Shown: positions 9,761-18,101, numbered from the stretch's first letter. The stretch: DNA of 64,000 nt from Pseudomonas peli (GCF_900099645.1 NZ_FMTL01000002.1:312334-376333); one strand, 5' to 3'. Program-made: numbers and translations. Notes: generated by a model not told the origin, from the sequence alone.

Positions 9761-10293
9761 AGCGTTTACTGCTGCTGTTGCCGTTAGTGGTTTTTCTGGG
9801 CGTCGCGGTGTTTCTCTACCGCGGCTTGTTTCTAGACCCTTCCGAACTGCCATCGGCGTTGATCGGTAAACCCCTGCCGGCGTTCTCCCTGCCGGCGGTG
9901 CAGGATGGCAAGCCGCTTACCGACGCTGATCTCAAGGGCAAGCCGGCGCTGGTCAACGTTTGGGCCACCTGGTGTGTGGCCTGCCGCGTGGAACACCCAG
10001 TGCTGAACAAACTGGCCAAGCTGGGTGTGACCATCTACGGGGTCAACTACAAGGACGACAACGCCGCCGCGCAGAAGTGGCTGGTGGAGTTCCATGACCC
10101 CTATCAGCTGAACATCAACGATGCGCGCGGCACCCTGGGCCTGGACTTAGGCGTGTATGGCGCACCCGAGACCTTCCTGATCGACAAGGACGGCATCATC
10201 CGCCACAAGTTTGTCGGGGTGATCGATGAGCGTGTCTGGCGCGAACAGCTGGCGCCGCTGTATCAGGCACTTGTCGACGAGGCCCAGCCATGA
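9757..10293 (+). CDS. ccmG: Thiol:disulfide interchange protein CcmG/DsbE
   Basis: 178 residues. An N-terminal membrane anchor (residues ~4-22) precedes a thioredoxin fold with the active site WCVAC (Cys73, Cys76) inside NVWATWCVACRVEHP. A GVNYKDD segment and a cis-Pro region (GAPETFLIDKDG) are typical of the family. It keeps apocytochrome cysteines, or CcmH, reduced in the periplasm using electrons from DsbD. It overlaps ccmF and ccmH by four bases each. Confidence 0.96.
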   Translation: MKRLLLLLPLVVFLGVAVFLYRGLFLDPSELPSALIGKPLPAFSLPAVQDGKPLTDADLKGKPALVNVWATWCVACRVEHPVLNKLAKLGVTIYGVNYKDDNAAAQKWLVEFHDPYQLNINDARGTLGLDLGVYGAPETFLIDKDGIIRHKFVGVIDERVWREQLAPLYQALVDEAQP

Positions 10294-10772
10294 AGCGTCT
10301 GCTGAGTGCTGCGGTACTAGGGTTGGCCTTGCTGGGCACCGCTCAGGCCGCAATCGACACTTACGAGTTTGCCAGTGAGGCGGAGCGTGAGCGTTACCGC
10401 AACCTGGTCGAAGAGCTGCGTTGCCCCAAGTGCCAGAACCAGAACATTGCCGACTCTGATGCGCCGATTGCCATGGACCTGCGCGCGCAGATCTTCCGCA
10501 TGCTGGAAGAGGGGCAGAGCAATGAGCAGATCATTGATTTTCTGGTCAGCCGTTATGGTGATTTCGTGCTCTACAAACCGCCGGTCACCGCGCGCACCTT
10601 GCTGCTGTGGTATGGCCCAGCTGGCTTGTTGGCCGGTGGTTTTGTCCTGCTGGGGGGCATCCTGTTGCGTCGTCGTAGCAAGCCGGGCGTTATCGCCAGC
10701 GGCCTGTCTGCCGATGAACAGCAACGTCTGGCTGCTTTGCTAAATCAAACGCCTGTGGATAAGAAAGACTGA
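10290..10772 (+). CDS. ccmH: Cytochrome c maturation protein CcmH (CycL)
   Basis: 160 residues. A signal peptide or membrane segment ends at AQAAID. The redox motif LRCPKCQNQNIADSDAPIA carries Cys45 and Cys48, and a membrane helix lies at ~105-128 (LLLWYGPAGLLAGGFVLLGG). This is the short Pseudomonas form without the TPR extension, which is encoded separately as ccmI. CcmH reduces or holds the apocytochrome haem-binding thiols. Its last base overlaps the first base of ccmI. Confidence 0.96.
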   Translation: MKRLLSAAVLGLALLGTAQAAIDTYEFASEAERERYRNLVEELRCPKCQNQNIADSDAPIAMDLRAQIFRMLEEGQSNEQIIDFLVSRYGDFVLYKPPVTARTLLLWYGPAGLLAGGFVLLGGILLRRRSKPGVIASGLSADEQQRLAALLNQTPVDKKD

Positions 10773-11974
10773 TGATTGAATTCTGGTTGTGCGCTGGCCT
10801 GCTGTTGCTGACAGCCCTGGCGTTTCTGCTGATCCCGGTGCTGCGTGCACGCAAGGTTCAGGCTGAGGAAGACCGTACGGCACTCAACGTGACCCTTTAT
10901 CAGGAGCGCTTGCTGGATCTGCAAAGCCAGCACGCTGCCGGGGCACTGAATGCTGAGCAGTTGGCCAGTGGCCGTGACGAGGCTGCTCGCGAGCTGCTCG
11001 CGGATACTGAGGGTGCGCTGGCGCAGCCGACCCAGCGCAAGCTGGGCAGCACGGTCCCGTTGATTGCCGCGCTGCTGATGCCGCTGCTGGGTTATGGCCT
11101 TTATCAGCACTGGGGCGCCATTGGGGATGTTGAGCGCGCACAGGTTTTTGCAGCGCAGCCGAAGACCATCGAGGAAATGACCGCACGCTTGGAGGCCGCA
11201 GTAAAGAGCAACCCTGAGTCGGCGGAAAGTTGGTACTTCCTGGGGCGTACCTATATGGCGCAGGAACGTGCCGCCGATGCCGTCGTGGCGTTTGAGCGTG
11301 CTGTGGGTGTGGCCGGGCGTGAGCCGGAGTTGCTCGGGCAGTGGGCTCAGGCGCTGTATTTCGCCGGTGACAAGCAGTGGACCGCGCAATTGCAGGCGTT
11401 GACAGATGAAGCACTGAAAGCCGATCCGGCGGAGGTTACCAGTCTTGGGCTGTTAGGGATTGCGGCCTATGAAAGCGGCCAGTTCCAGAAAGCCATCGGT
11501 CACTGGCAGCAGCTGGTAGCGGTGTTGCCGGCGGAAGACCCGTCTCGCCAGGCTATTCAGGGGGGGATTGAGCGTGCTCAGGAGCAATTGGGCGAGCCCG
11601 CCACTCAGTCAACACCCGCTACCTCTCCAGGTCTGACAGTTCGGGTTGAGTTGGACCCTGCGCTGCAGGGCAAGGTGCAACCGGGCGATGCGGTGTTCGT
11701 GTTTGCTCGAGCGGTCTCCGGGCCGCCGATGCCGCTCGCGGTCAAGCGTCTGAGCGTGGCTGATTTGCCGGCTGAGGTCAGCCTGTCAGACAGCGATGCG
11801 ATGATGCCGCAGCTGAAGATCTCCGGCTTCGAACAGGTGCAGTTGGTCGCGCGCATTTCGCGCAGTGGTAACGCTACGGCCGGTGAATGGGTAGGTAGCA
11901 GCCAGCCGCTGGCCAGCAAGACCACGGAATTGCAGCAGCTGCGGATCGACAGTGCCGACAGCAAAGCCCCATGA
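10772..11974 (+). CDS. ccmI: Cytochrome c maturation protein CcmI (CycH)
   Basis: 400 residues. Two N-terminal membrane helices flank a leucine-zipper-like cytoplasmic loop (EEDRTALNVTLYQERLLDLQSQ). These are followed by a periplasmic TPR region (~150-270, e.g. AESWYFLGRTYMAQERAADAV) and a beta-rich C-terminal domain. CcmI chaperones apocytochrome c and delivers it to CcmFH. The stop overlaps the start of the next small lipoprotein gene by four bases, so that gene belongs to the same transcript. Confidence 0.95.
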   Translation: MIEFWLCAGLLLLTALAFLLIPVLRARKVQAEEDRTALNVTLYQERLLDLQSQHAAGALNAEQLASGRDEAARELLADTEGALAQPTQRKLGSTVPLIAALLMPLLGYGLYQHWGAIGDVERAQVFAAQPKTIEEMTARLEAAVKSNPESAESWYFLGRTYMAQERAADAVVAFERAVGVAGREPELLGQWAQALYFAGDKQWTAQLQALTDEALKADPAEVTSLGLLGIAAYESGQFQKAIGHWQQLVAVLPAEDPSRQAIQGGIERAQEQLGEPATQSTPATSPGLTVRVELDPALQGKVQPGDAVFVFARAVSGPPMPLAVKRLSVADLPAEVSLSDSDAMMPQLKISGFEQVQLVARISRSGNATAGEWVGSSQPLASKTTELQQLRIDSADSKAP

Positions 11975-12297
11975 AGTCGTTACTGCGTGGCGTCGTGCTG
12001 ATTGGCCTGCTGGGGCTCGGTGCTTGCGTGCAAACACCAACGGCTACCGTGCCCGTTACCAGTCCAAGTGGCAGTAGCAACCACCCACGCTTTGCCCCGC
12101 CACCTGGGGTGGACAGCCAGTGGAATGCGCAGTTAGGGGTGTACGTGGTGGGTGGTGCTTCTCACCTCTATTACCGTGAGCGCACCTATTACCGTTGGAA
12201 CTCTGGCTGGAGTTTGGCCGGTAATCCGCAGGGCCCCTGGTTGCCTACCGACAGCAGCGGTGTGCCGCCGGGCTTATATCGTCGTTACGCTCAGTAA
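11971..12297 (+). CDS. Small putative lipoprotein after ccmI
   Basis: 108 residues. A lipoprotein signal LLGLGAC has the acylated Cys at residue 19. The mature part starts Thr/Pro/Ser-rich and ends in a Tyr/Trp-rich segment (HLYYRERTYYRWNSGWSLAG). The four-base overlap with ccmI shows co-translation with the cytochrome c operon. I do not recognise a characterised family. Its place suggests an envelope protein whose expression follows cytochrome c biogenesis, but no function can be assigned. Confidence 0.75.
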   Translation: MKSLLRGVVLIGLLGLGACVQTPTATVPVTSPSGSSNHPRFAPPPGVDSQWNAQLGVYVVGGASHLYYRERTYYRWNSGWSLAGNPQGPWLPTDSSGVPPGLYRRYAQ

Positions 12298-12303
12298 GCG
12301 TTT

Positions 12304-12747
12304 TTAGTGGGCAGGGCAGGGCGTCGCTGGGCGGCGTTCGATATCCGGCTCGAAATCTTCGATCAACCGGCAGATGGCCTGACCATCTGGGGCGCACTCG
12401 CCTTTGTCGGCCCAGTCGTCGAAGGCGTTCTGCATCACCAGCGCCAGGCGTTGGCACTCCTCGATATGCGCCTGTAGCGCCGCCAAGCGTTCACTGAGCA
12501 GGTCACGGACCTCGGCGCAGGGCGCCTGGCCGTTATCGGCACTGGTGAGTATCTGCTGTGTGTCTTTCAGGCTAAAACCCAAGCGCCGGGCGCGCGCGAT
12601 AAAACGCAGGCGTTGCAGGTCGGTGCTGGAGTATTCCTGGTAGCCGTTATCCGGGTTGCGCGTAGGCCTGAGCAGGCCGAGATCGGTGTAGTGACGCACG
12701 GTCTCACTGCTGACGACGGCGGCTTTGGCCAGTTGGGCGACACGCAT
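12304..12747 (-). CDS. MerR-family regulator, probably metal-responsive
   Basis: 147 residues. The N-terminal winged helix-turn-helix (MRVAQLAKAAVVSSETVRHY, then GLLRPTRNPDNGYQEYS) is classic MerR. Cys77 at the start of the dimerisation helix, and Cys118/Cys126 in the C-terminal loop, fit the Zn/Cd/Pb group (ZntR, CadR) rather than CueR, whose C-terminus has a different two-Cys loop. There is no metal efflux gene beside it, so its target is elsewhere. It is convergent with the ccm operon end, with six bases between stops. The ligand is inferred from cysteine positions only. Confidence 0.75.
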   Translation of the reverse strand: MRVAQLAKAAVVSSETVRHYTDLGLLRPTRNPDNGYQEYSSTDLQRLRFIARARRLGFSLKDTQQILTSADNGQAPCAEVRDLLSERLAALQAHIEECQRLALVMQNAFDDWADKGECAPDGQAICRLIEDFEPDIERRPATPCPAH

Positions 12748-12770
12748 CGATAAACACTCCGAAAAACTAA

Positions 12771-12804
12771 AGGCCGCGCCAGGTTAAAACCTGGGGGCGG
12801 CCCT
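12771..12804 (-). terminator. Intrinsic terminator after mlaA
   Basis: The inverted repeat GGCCGC...AGGTT / AACCT...GCGGCC lies between mlaA and the MerR gene. Read on the minus strand it is followed by TTTAGTTTTT, as expected for a Rho-independent terminator of the hydrolase-mlaA transcript. Confidence 0.7.
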
Positions 12805-12822
12805 TGGGTCAAGCTCGCAGGC

Positions 12823-13599
12823 TTATTCGGCGATCTGCAGCTTGCGCGCCTCGTGGTAGAAGAAGCGAATTTTCTCGTACTCGAACGGTGAATTGAGCTG
12901 ACCGTAGCGGAAGTTCACCGTGGAGCGCTGGTCGACCACTTCCAGCAGGGTAATTTCTGGGTGGCTGACACTGGCTTCGGCAACATTTAACCAATTGACC
13001 TGGCTCTTGGCGGCAAAGTCTGCCACCAGACCGCCGGTATCACGCAGGTTCGATGGCCCCAGCAGCGGCAGAATCAGGTAAGGCCCGGCAGGGGTGCCGT
13101 AATAGCCCAGGGTCTGACCGAAGTCTTCGCGCTGCTTGGGCAGGCCCATGCGTGTAGCAGGGTCCCAAAGCCCGGCTACCCCAAGGGTGGTGTTGAGCAG
13201 CAGGCGCCCGGTGGTCTGCATGGCGCGCTTGCCCTTGAGCTGCAGCGCGCTGTTGAGCAGGTTGGGTACATCACCCAGGTTGCTGAAGAAGTTGCTGACG
13301 CCGGTCTGCACCAGGTTGGGGGTGATATAGCGGTAGCCATCGACAATCGGCAAGAACACCCACTCATCGAAGCGGTAGTTGAAGTGATAGACGCGACGGT
13401 TCCACGACTCCAGCGGGTCATAGACGTTGAGCGCGTTGAGGGTCGAACGTTCAAACTCGCGCTGGTCAAGCCCCGGGTTGAACTGCAGGTGCTGCAGCGG
13501 TTGTTTGAAACCGTCGTCATCAACGGTGTGCTGGGCATGCGCCAGGCCGCTACCGAGCGCAAGGGTGAAAAACACGGCAATAAAGGTTGGCTTAGCCAC
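12823..13599 (-). CDS. mlaA: Phospholipid-binding protein MlaA (VacJ family)
   Basis: 258 residues from a GTG start at 13599 that has GGAG seven bases before it and overlaps the stop of the hydrolase gene by eight bases. The family core is clear: YDPLESWNRRVYHFNYRFDE, then NLGDVPNLLNSALQLKG and EDFGQTLGYYGTPAGPYLILP. MlaA sits in the outer membrane with porins and removes misplaced phospholipids from the outer leaflet. The signal sequence ends AHAQ and has no lipobox cysteine, unlike E. coli MlaA, which is a lipoprotein. The rest of the Mla transporter is not in this window. Confidence 0.9.
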   Translation of the reverse strand: MAKPTFIAVFFTLALGSGLAHAQHTVDDDGFKQPLQHLQFNPGLDQREFERSTLNALNVYDPLESWNRRVYHFNYRFDEWVFLPIVDGYRYITPNLVQTGVSNFFSNLGDVPNLLNSALQLKGKRAMQTTGRLLLNTTLGVAGLWDPATRMGLPKQREDFGQTLGYYGTPAGPYLILPLLGPSNLRDTGGLVADFAAKSQVNWLNVAEASVSHPEITLLEVVDQRSTVNFRYGQLNSPFEYEKIRFFYHEARKLQIAE

Positions 13600-14890
13600 G
13601 GAAGAACTCCAGCATGGCGTCGCTATTGACGCGGTAGTTGAGGTTGCCGCAATGGCCACCCAGCGGGTAAACGGTCAGGCGATCCCCCAGGGTGCGCCGC
13701 AAAAAGCCCAGATCACCCGGGCCGAGGATGAGGTCATCGGCATTGTGCATAACGGCGATCTTGCTGCTGTTTTTCAGGTAATCGGCGACGCCATACAGGC
13801 TGATCTGGTCAATCAGCTGCGCCACGCTGCCACCGTCAGTACGTGCGCGCCACATGGGGATCAGTTGCTCGGTCAGGTAACAGTCGAAGTCGCACTGCAG
13901 GGCGCGCCGGAAGAATGGCGTAAGACTGGTGCCTTCGCTGATCGGGTAGTTGATCGGGGTAATCAGTCCGCGGCGGTTGATCAGGTCCGAGGTAAAGGCG
14001 ATATCGGCAGCTGAGAAGCGAAAAGCCGCGCCAATCAGCATGGCCATCTGCTCGTCGTTGAGCTGCTCGCCGGAGTTCTGGAAGTCATAGAGCAGGGCGT
14101 CATTGATGTCGACGTAGCCCTTGTTCTGGAAGTAGCGGGTCAACTTGCCCAACACCAGTTCATAGAATGTGGTGCTGTTGTCGATGCCATCCACCTTGGT
14201 CTGCACGAGGCGGTCAAGATTAGTGGTTGATGTGTAGAGGTTGACCGGCGGGTTGAGCAGCAGCACACGCTTGAAGTTGAAGCTGCGACGGGTCTCGTCC
14301 AGCTCGCTGACAAAGGCCGCCTGCAGCGCACCCAGGCTGTAGCCGGTGAGGTGATATTCACTGACTTTCAAGCGCGGATGCTGGGCGCGCACCGCCTGCA
14401 TGGTGCGGTACAGATCGTCGGCGTCTTCACGGGTAATGCCGGGCGTGGCAAAGCGTGAGGCGGAGGTCATGAAGTCATAGCTGGTCGGCGACGACAATTG
14501 CACCACGTGATAACCCGCACCGTAGAACAGCTTCTTCAGGTATTCCGGGGTGCTGCTGGCGTAATGCGCGCCCGTGCCGGCAATGATAAAGATCAGCGGC
14601 GCTTCGCCGGACTGTTTGGCAATGCGGTAGTGCATCTTGGTCACCGGCCAGAAGTTTTCTGGCAATTCAAACTCGCGCTCCGGGCGCAGTTTGATCTGGT
14701 GGTCACTTTGGTTGATGTCCGCGTCAGCCGGCAGTTTCGGACGCAGCTCGGGCGGTGTGGTTGCCAGAGTGGCTTCGAAAGGGTTGCTGATCGGGTAGCC
14801 ATAACTGCTGGCGTCGATATCGGCGGCGCTGACGGGAGCCATCAGGGCGAGGCAACTGAGAAGGGCAAGCAGACGAGGGACAGGCGACAT
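13592..14890 (-). CDS. Exported alpha/beta-hydrolase-fold protein
   Basis: 432 residues with a signal peptide (LLALLSCLALMAPVSAAD). The alpha/beta fold is shown by IFIIAGTGAHY and the nucleophile elbow LTGYSLGALQAAF (Ser in GYSLG). A late Asp (ADDLILGPGD) and His (LGGHCGNLNYR) complete a plausible triad. The eight-base overlap with mlaA indicates translational coupling, so it may act in the envelope on lipids, perhaps together with MlaA. That link is inference; substrate and reaction are unknown. It is longer than typical esterases, with a large insert between the elbow and the Asp. Confidence 0.75.
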   Translation of the reverse strand: MSPVPRLLALLSCLALMAPVSAADIDASSYGYPISNPFEATLATTPPELRPKLPADADINQSDHQIKLRPEREFELPENFWPVTKMHYRIAKQSGEAPLIFIIAGTGAHYASSTPEYLKKLFYGAGYHVVQLSSPTSYDFMTSASRFATPGITREDADDLYRTMQAVRAQHPRLKVSEYHLTGYSLGALQAAFVSELDETRRSFNFKRVLLLNPPVNLYTSTTNLDRLVQTKVDGIDNSTTFYELVLGKLTRYFQNKGYVDINDALLYDFQNSGEQLNDEQMAMLIGAAFRFSAADIAFTSDLINRRGLITPINYPISEGTSLTPFFRRALQCDFDCYLTEQLIPMWRARTDGGSVAQLIDQISLYGVADYLKNSSKIAVMHNADDLILGPGDLGFLRRTLGDRLTVYPLGGHCGNLNYRVNSDAMLEFFRG

Positions 14891-14943
14891 GGCTAAATCT
14901 CTTGAGAGCTAGGGCTGATGCAGTGCTTCAGGTGCGGGTCGAT

Positions 14944-14965
14944 TTGACCACATAAGCGTGGTTAA
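14944..14965. promoter_or_regulatory. Inverted repeat, possible operator for the hydrolase-mlaA operon
   Basis: TTGACCAC, six bases, then GTGGTTAA: seven of eight positions are symmetric. It lies 54-75 bases before the hydrolase start, in the promoter interval. The half-site does not match a regulator I know. Confidence 0.4.
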
Positions 14966-15026
14966 GTGCCGTTTAGTTATAGAACTGTCGGTTTTCAGGC
15001 AAAAGAGCCATTTGAAAATGGGGGCG

Positions 15027-15599
15027 TCAAGGCAATACGGCCAACTGTTCAACCCAGATTAGCTCGCAGGCACCGTCACCGGTGTCTTCGCGGCTGAGTG
15101 AACTGATCCAACGATAGCCATCGTCACCGTCGATTCGCACCAGCTGTCCACTCAGGCGAATCTGCTGACCTTCTTTGAGTCCGGCCAGGGTGCTGGCTAC
15201 CGCCGGGTTGGCGGGTATCAGGTGCATATTGGCGCTGTGGATCTGGATCTGTCGGCGTTCGATTGGCAGTTGTTCGGCGCGCCAGAAATACCAGCGGTTA
15301 CGCTGGCTGATGGTGATATGGCGCAGCACCTCCGGATCAGCCATCGGCCCCCAACCGAGCGCCAGATCGGTTGGCGAGAGCTTGGCGCCGCGGTCAAAGT
15401 AATAGTCTTCACGCCCGAGGATGCGCGCTTCCAGTTGGAACGGCTGCAACGTACTGACGGTGTGCGCGGCTAAGCGCCAACTGCCGCTGTGTGATGGGGG
15501 GCTGGCAGGCGGGCCGCTGGGCGTGGGCAGCACAATGACCCACAGCATCCAGAGGCCGAGCAAGCTTGCGGCGATCAGTATCAGGCGACGTATCAGCAT
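15027..15599 (-). CDS. Conserved hypothetical membrane-anchored protein
   Basis: 190 residues with one N-terminal hydrophobic anchor (LILIAASLLGLWMLWVIVL), a Pro/Ser linker, then a ~140-residue soluble domain with many aromatic residues (REDYYFDRGAKLSPTDLALGWGPM; RNRWYFWRAEQLP; LSGQLVRIDGDDGYRWISSLSREDTG). The last part looks like a small OB-like barrel that ends in an acidic/Cys segment. It resembles uncharacterised proteobacterial proteins; I cannot name a function. It is probably periplasmic and anchored in the inner membrane. It stands alone, divergent from the next gene. Confidence 0.65.
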   Translation of the reverse strand: MLIRRLILIAASLLGLWMLWVIVLPTPSGPPASPPSHSGSWRLAAHTVSTLQPFQLEARILGREDYYFDRGAKLSPTDLALGWGPMADPEVLRHITISQRNRWYFWRAEQLPIERRQIQIHSANMHLIPANPAVASTLAGLKEGQQIRLSGQLVRIDGDDGYRWISSLSREDTGDGACELIWVEQLAVLP

Positions 15600-15703
15600 G
15601 GCTGGATTCTAGCCGCAGCGGCGGTGAGTAGGCGATTTCGGGGGGTGTTATCCGTGACGCGGCGGCTTATCCTACGCAGCCTTTTCAATTGCCCGAGTTA
15701 CCC

Positions 15704-16072
15704 ATGTCTCGTTATTTGCCTCTGACTGCTCTGCTGATCGCCGCGGCCCTGTGTCTGGCCCTGAGCTTTGTGCTGCGTTACCAACTGATGGAAGGCGCAC
15801 AGTGGGTTGGTTTATGCGTTGATGACCCGCAGCAGATGGCTTGCCAGGTACGTGCCAGCCTTGGCTGGTTGATCCATTTCCGTGTATTGGCTTGGGCTGC
15901 GCTGGTCTGTGCCGTGTTGGCATTTGTGTTGCCCGGCGCTTGGGGCAAGCGACTGGCAGTGCCGGCCTTGCTGCTCGGCCTGCCGGCGCTTGTGTTGTAC
16001 AGCGCCAGCCTGGCAGTTTTTGCCGTCGTGCTGGCGCTGCTGCGTTGGGTGCGTGCGCCGCAAATCGCCTGA
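15704..16072 (+). CDS. Small inner membrane protein, hypothetical
   Basis: 122 residues from ATG 15704; an in-frame TTG at 15689 would add five residues. There are three membrane helices (~4-24, ~52-74, ~80-112), and a periplasmic loop holds two Cys (LCVDDPQQMACQVR) that could form a disulfide. No family is recognised. It is convergent with the GH17 gene, whose stop codon begins at the next base, so the two genes abut. Confidence 0.6.
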   Translation: MSRYLPLTALLIAAALCLALSFVLRYQLMEGAQWVGLCVDDPQQMACQVRASLGWLIHFRVLAWAALVCAVLAFVLPGAWGKRLAVPALLLGLPALVLYSASLAVFAVVLALLRWVRAPQIA

Positions 16073-17632
16073 TTAGGCGGCTTGCGCTTTAACCCGCAGG
16101 CTGCGCCACAGCGCCGCCACCAGTAGCACGCAGGTCATCGCCCAGCCGATGGCTTGCCAGTTGCTCAGAGTTTCCTGGTACAGCTGCGGTGCAATGCAGG
16201 CGCCGATCAGCAAGGCAAGCAATGCAACTTCACGGCGGTAGCCGCCTACTGGGCGGCACAGGTAGATCAGTGCCGGTAGCAGCAGTGCCGCGCTGGGGAA
16301 GCTGCGGTAGCGCGCATCCACCACCAGCGCGAGCATCATCACCGCGCCGGCAAAGCCGCTCAGGGTCAGCCACAGTGCGCCCCGGCTATGCAGCCAGTTG
16401 AAGGTACGTGCGCGCCAGCCATTTCGGCTGCTGAGTAGCAGTGCGCCATGGCTCAGCACCACGAGGTTGAGCACGATCAGTGCACCTGCCCAGAGCCATT
16501 CGCCCACGTAACGGCTGGTGACCAGCGTTAGTTCTGCAAACAGTCCGATACAGGCAGCACCCACTGCCGCAAGCAGCGGTAACAAGAGCGCGGCGCGGGG
16601 GGAGTGGGGGCGGCCAGCCCACATCAGGGTGGCGGCTGCAAGGATCAGGCTGATCATCAGCCAGGTCGGCCAGTGCGGCAGGTTGGACACCGGACCGGCG
16701 AGGATTGATTTGTCCTGACGATCCGCATCGTAGAGCCCCCAATAACCTCCGACGGCACCTTCACTGACACGTTTCCACGGCTGGTCAAAGGCCTCGATCA
16801 GGTTGTAGCGCCAGCCGTTTTGCTCGGCCATGGCGACGAAACCACGAATGAATTTCGCTTGGTTGGCCAGGCTGGGTACGGCAGTTTCGCGTTGGCGACC
16901 TTCGCTTGGCCAGCCGGTCTCGCCGATTAGGATGTCCTTGGGGGCATAGGCGTTGCCAAAGGTCTGGCGGACTTCGGCGACTTCATGCAGCGCATTCTCG
17001 ATACCCGCTGGGTTGTCTTCCCAATAAGGCAGTAGGTGGATGGTGATGAAGTCCACTGCGGGAGCAACTTCCGGATGCTTGAGCCAGAACTCCCAGACAT
17101 CGGCATAGGTTACCGGCTGCTTGATCTGTGCCTTGACCTGTTCAATCAACACCACCAGTTGCTGCGGGGTCACTTCCTTGCGTAGCAGCGCTTCGTTACC
17201 GACGATCACTGCTTGCACCACATCTGGGTGTGCGTTGGCGATTTTAACCAGGCCGGCAATCTCAACCGCGGTGTCGGCTGGGTTTCGGCTGACCCAGGCG
17301 CCGACGATGAGCTTCAAACCATGTTTGCGCGCCATGTTCGGCAACTCTTCCAGGCCAGTCACCGAATAGGTGCGCAGGCACTCAAAGCGCTCGGCGAGTA
17401 GCGCCAGGTCGGCTTCCATTCGCTCTGGACGCAGCTGCATCGGTTGATCGAAGGGCGATTGGTCTTTGTCGAACGGTGTGTAGGACGCGCACTGCAGTTT
17501 GTGCGTGGGCGTTGCGGCATCCGCCAATGTGACGGGTTGACCAATGCCATACCACAGGCCGAATAGCGCAAGGAGGCCAAGCAGGCAGGCAAATGCAAAA
17601 GGAGCGGTAGGAAAGCGAGAGGTAGCAGGCAT
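16073..17632 (-). CDS. Membrane-bound GH17 beta-glucan enzyme
   Basis: 519 residues from ATG 17632; upstream starts at 17665 or 17689 are possible and no ribosome-binding site decides it. After one N-terminal helix comes a glycoside hydrolase family 17 domain (~45-320). The acid/base Glu147 is in VIVGNEALLR and the nucleophile Glu238 is in LIGETGWPSEG. The C-terminal ~180 residues are a run of about seven membrane helices. Bacterial proteins with this layout are known as beta-glucan transferases or glucanases acting on 1,3-linked glucans, often linked to periplasmic or cyclic glucan synthesis. No synthase gene lies nearby. Confidence 0.8.
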   Translation of the reverse strand: MPATSRFPTAPFAFACLLGLLALFGLWYGIGQPVTLADAATPTHKLQCASYTPFDKDQSPFDQPMQLRPERMEADLALLAERFECLRTYSVTGLEELPNMARKHGLKLIVGAWVSRNPADTAVEIAGLVKIANAHPDVVQAVIVGNEALLRKEVTPQQLVVLIEQVKAQIKQPVTYADVWEFWLKHPEVAPAVDFITIHLLPYWEDNPAGIENALHEVAEVRQTFGNAYAPKDILIGETGWPSEGRQRETAVPSLANQAKFIRGFVAMAEQNGWRYNLIEAFDQPWKRVSEGAVGGYWGLYDADRQDKSILAGPVSNLPHWPTWLMISLILAAATLMWAGRPHSPRAALLLPLLAAVGAACIGLFAELTLVTSRYVGEWLWAGALIVLNLVVLSHGALLLSSRNGWRARTFNWLHSRGALWLTLSGFAGAVMMLALVVDARYRSFPSAALLLPALIYLCRPVGGYRREVALLALLIGACIAPQLYQETLSNWQAIGWAMTCVLLVAALWRSLRVKAQAA

Positions 17633-17738
17633 GATACGGGCGCGTATGGTGGTTGAGCCGCGCATAGTAGCGGATTGGCACAGTGCCACGCTGGTTGTTT
17701 TTTATGCACTGTTCGGGTTTTTACCCTCGCACCAGGCC

Positions 17739-17963
17739 TTATGCCTGGTGATGCAGCCAGGCATGTGTGGGGCGTTCAGCGGCGGCTTTAGGGCGCCCCT
17801 CAATACGTTGCCAGACCTTCTCGTGAAAGTAGAAACCCACCGAGTTGCACAGCGGTTCAATAGCCGCTACCAGGCCACTGGCTGCGATACTGCCGGTCAG
17901 GGCGTAAGTGACACCAAAGGCGATGCAGAAGTGCATGAGGGTGAAGGTCAGGGTCTTGAGCAT
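17739..17963 (-). CDS. DUF2061 small membrane protein
   Basis: 74 residues starting at ATG 17963, with a good GAGGTG site just upstream. Two hydrophobic segments (LTFTLMHFCIAFGVTYALTG and IAASGLVAAIEPLCNSVGFY) are followed by HEKVWQRIEGRP, which fits the DUF2061 family of small predicted membrane proteins. The function of the family is unknown. A possible Fur box overlaps its promoter region. It is transcribed in the same direction as the GH17 gene but separated by ~106 bp. Confidence 0.75.
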   Translation of the reverse strand: MLKTLTFTLMHFCIAFGVTYALTGSIAASGLVAAIEPLCNSVGFYFHEKVWQRIEGRPKAAAERPTHAWLHHQA

Positions 17964-17976
17964 GGCGCACCTCGAG

Positions 17977-17991
17977 TGAGAATTATTCTTT
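17977..17991. promoter_or_regulatory. Candidate Fur box upstream of the DUF2061 gene
   Basis: TGAGAATTATTCTTT fits the Fur half-site pattern TGAgAATnATTcTCA except at the last two positions. It lies 14 bases upstream of the DUF2061 start, where it would overlap the start of transcription. Iron control is inferred. Confidence 0.35.
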
Positions 17992-18101
17992 ACTGAGGTG
18001 TAGCGTAGTGGTGCGGCTGTGATTGGTGAAATGTTTGGATTGAATAGCTTTAATAGTTTTTGGTGATTTCTGTTCGTGGTGCGCGCCATAAGATAGGCAA
18101 T

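Noticed and set aside
7682..9853. 723-codon open frame on the minus strand across ccmE-ccmG
   Set aside because: It lies opposite the well-conserved ccmF gene and has the His/Gln/Arg-rich composition of an antisense shadow, with no recognisable domain or ribosome-binding site.
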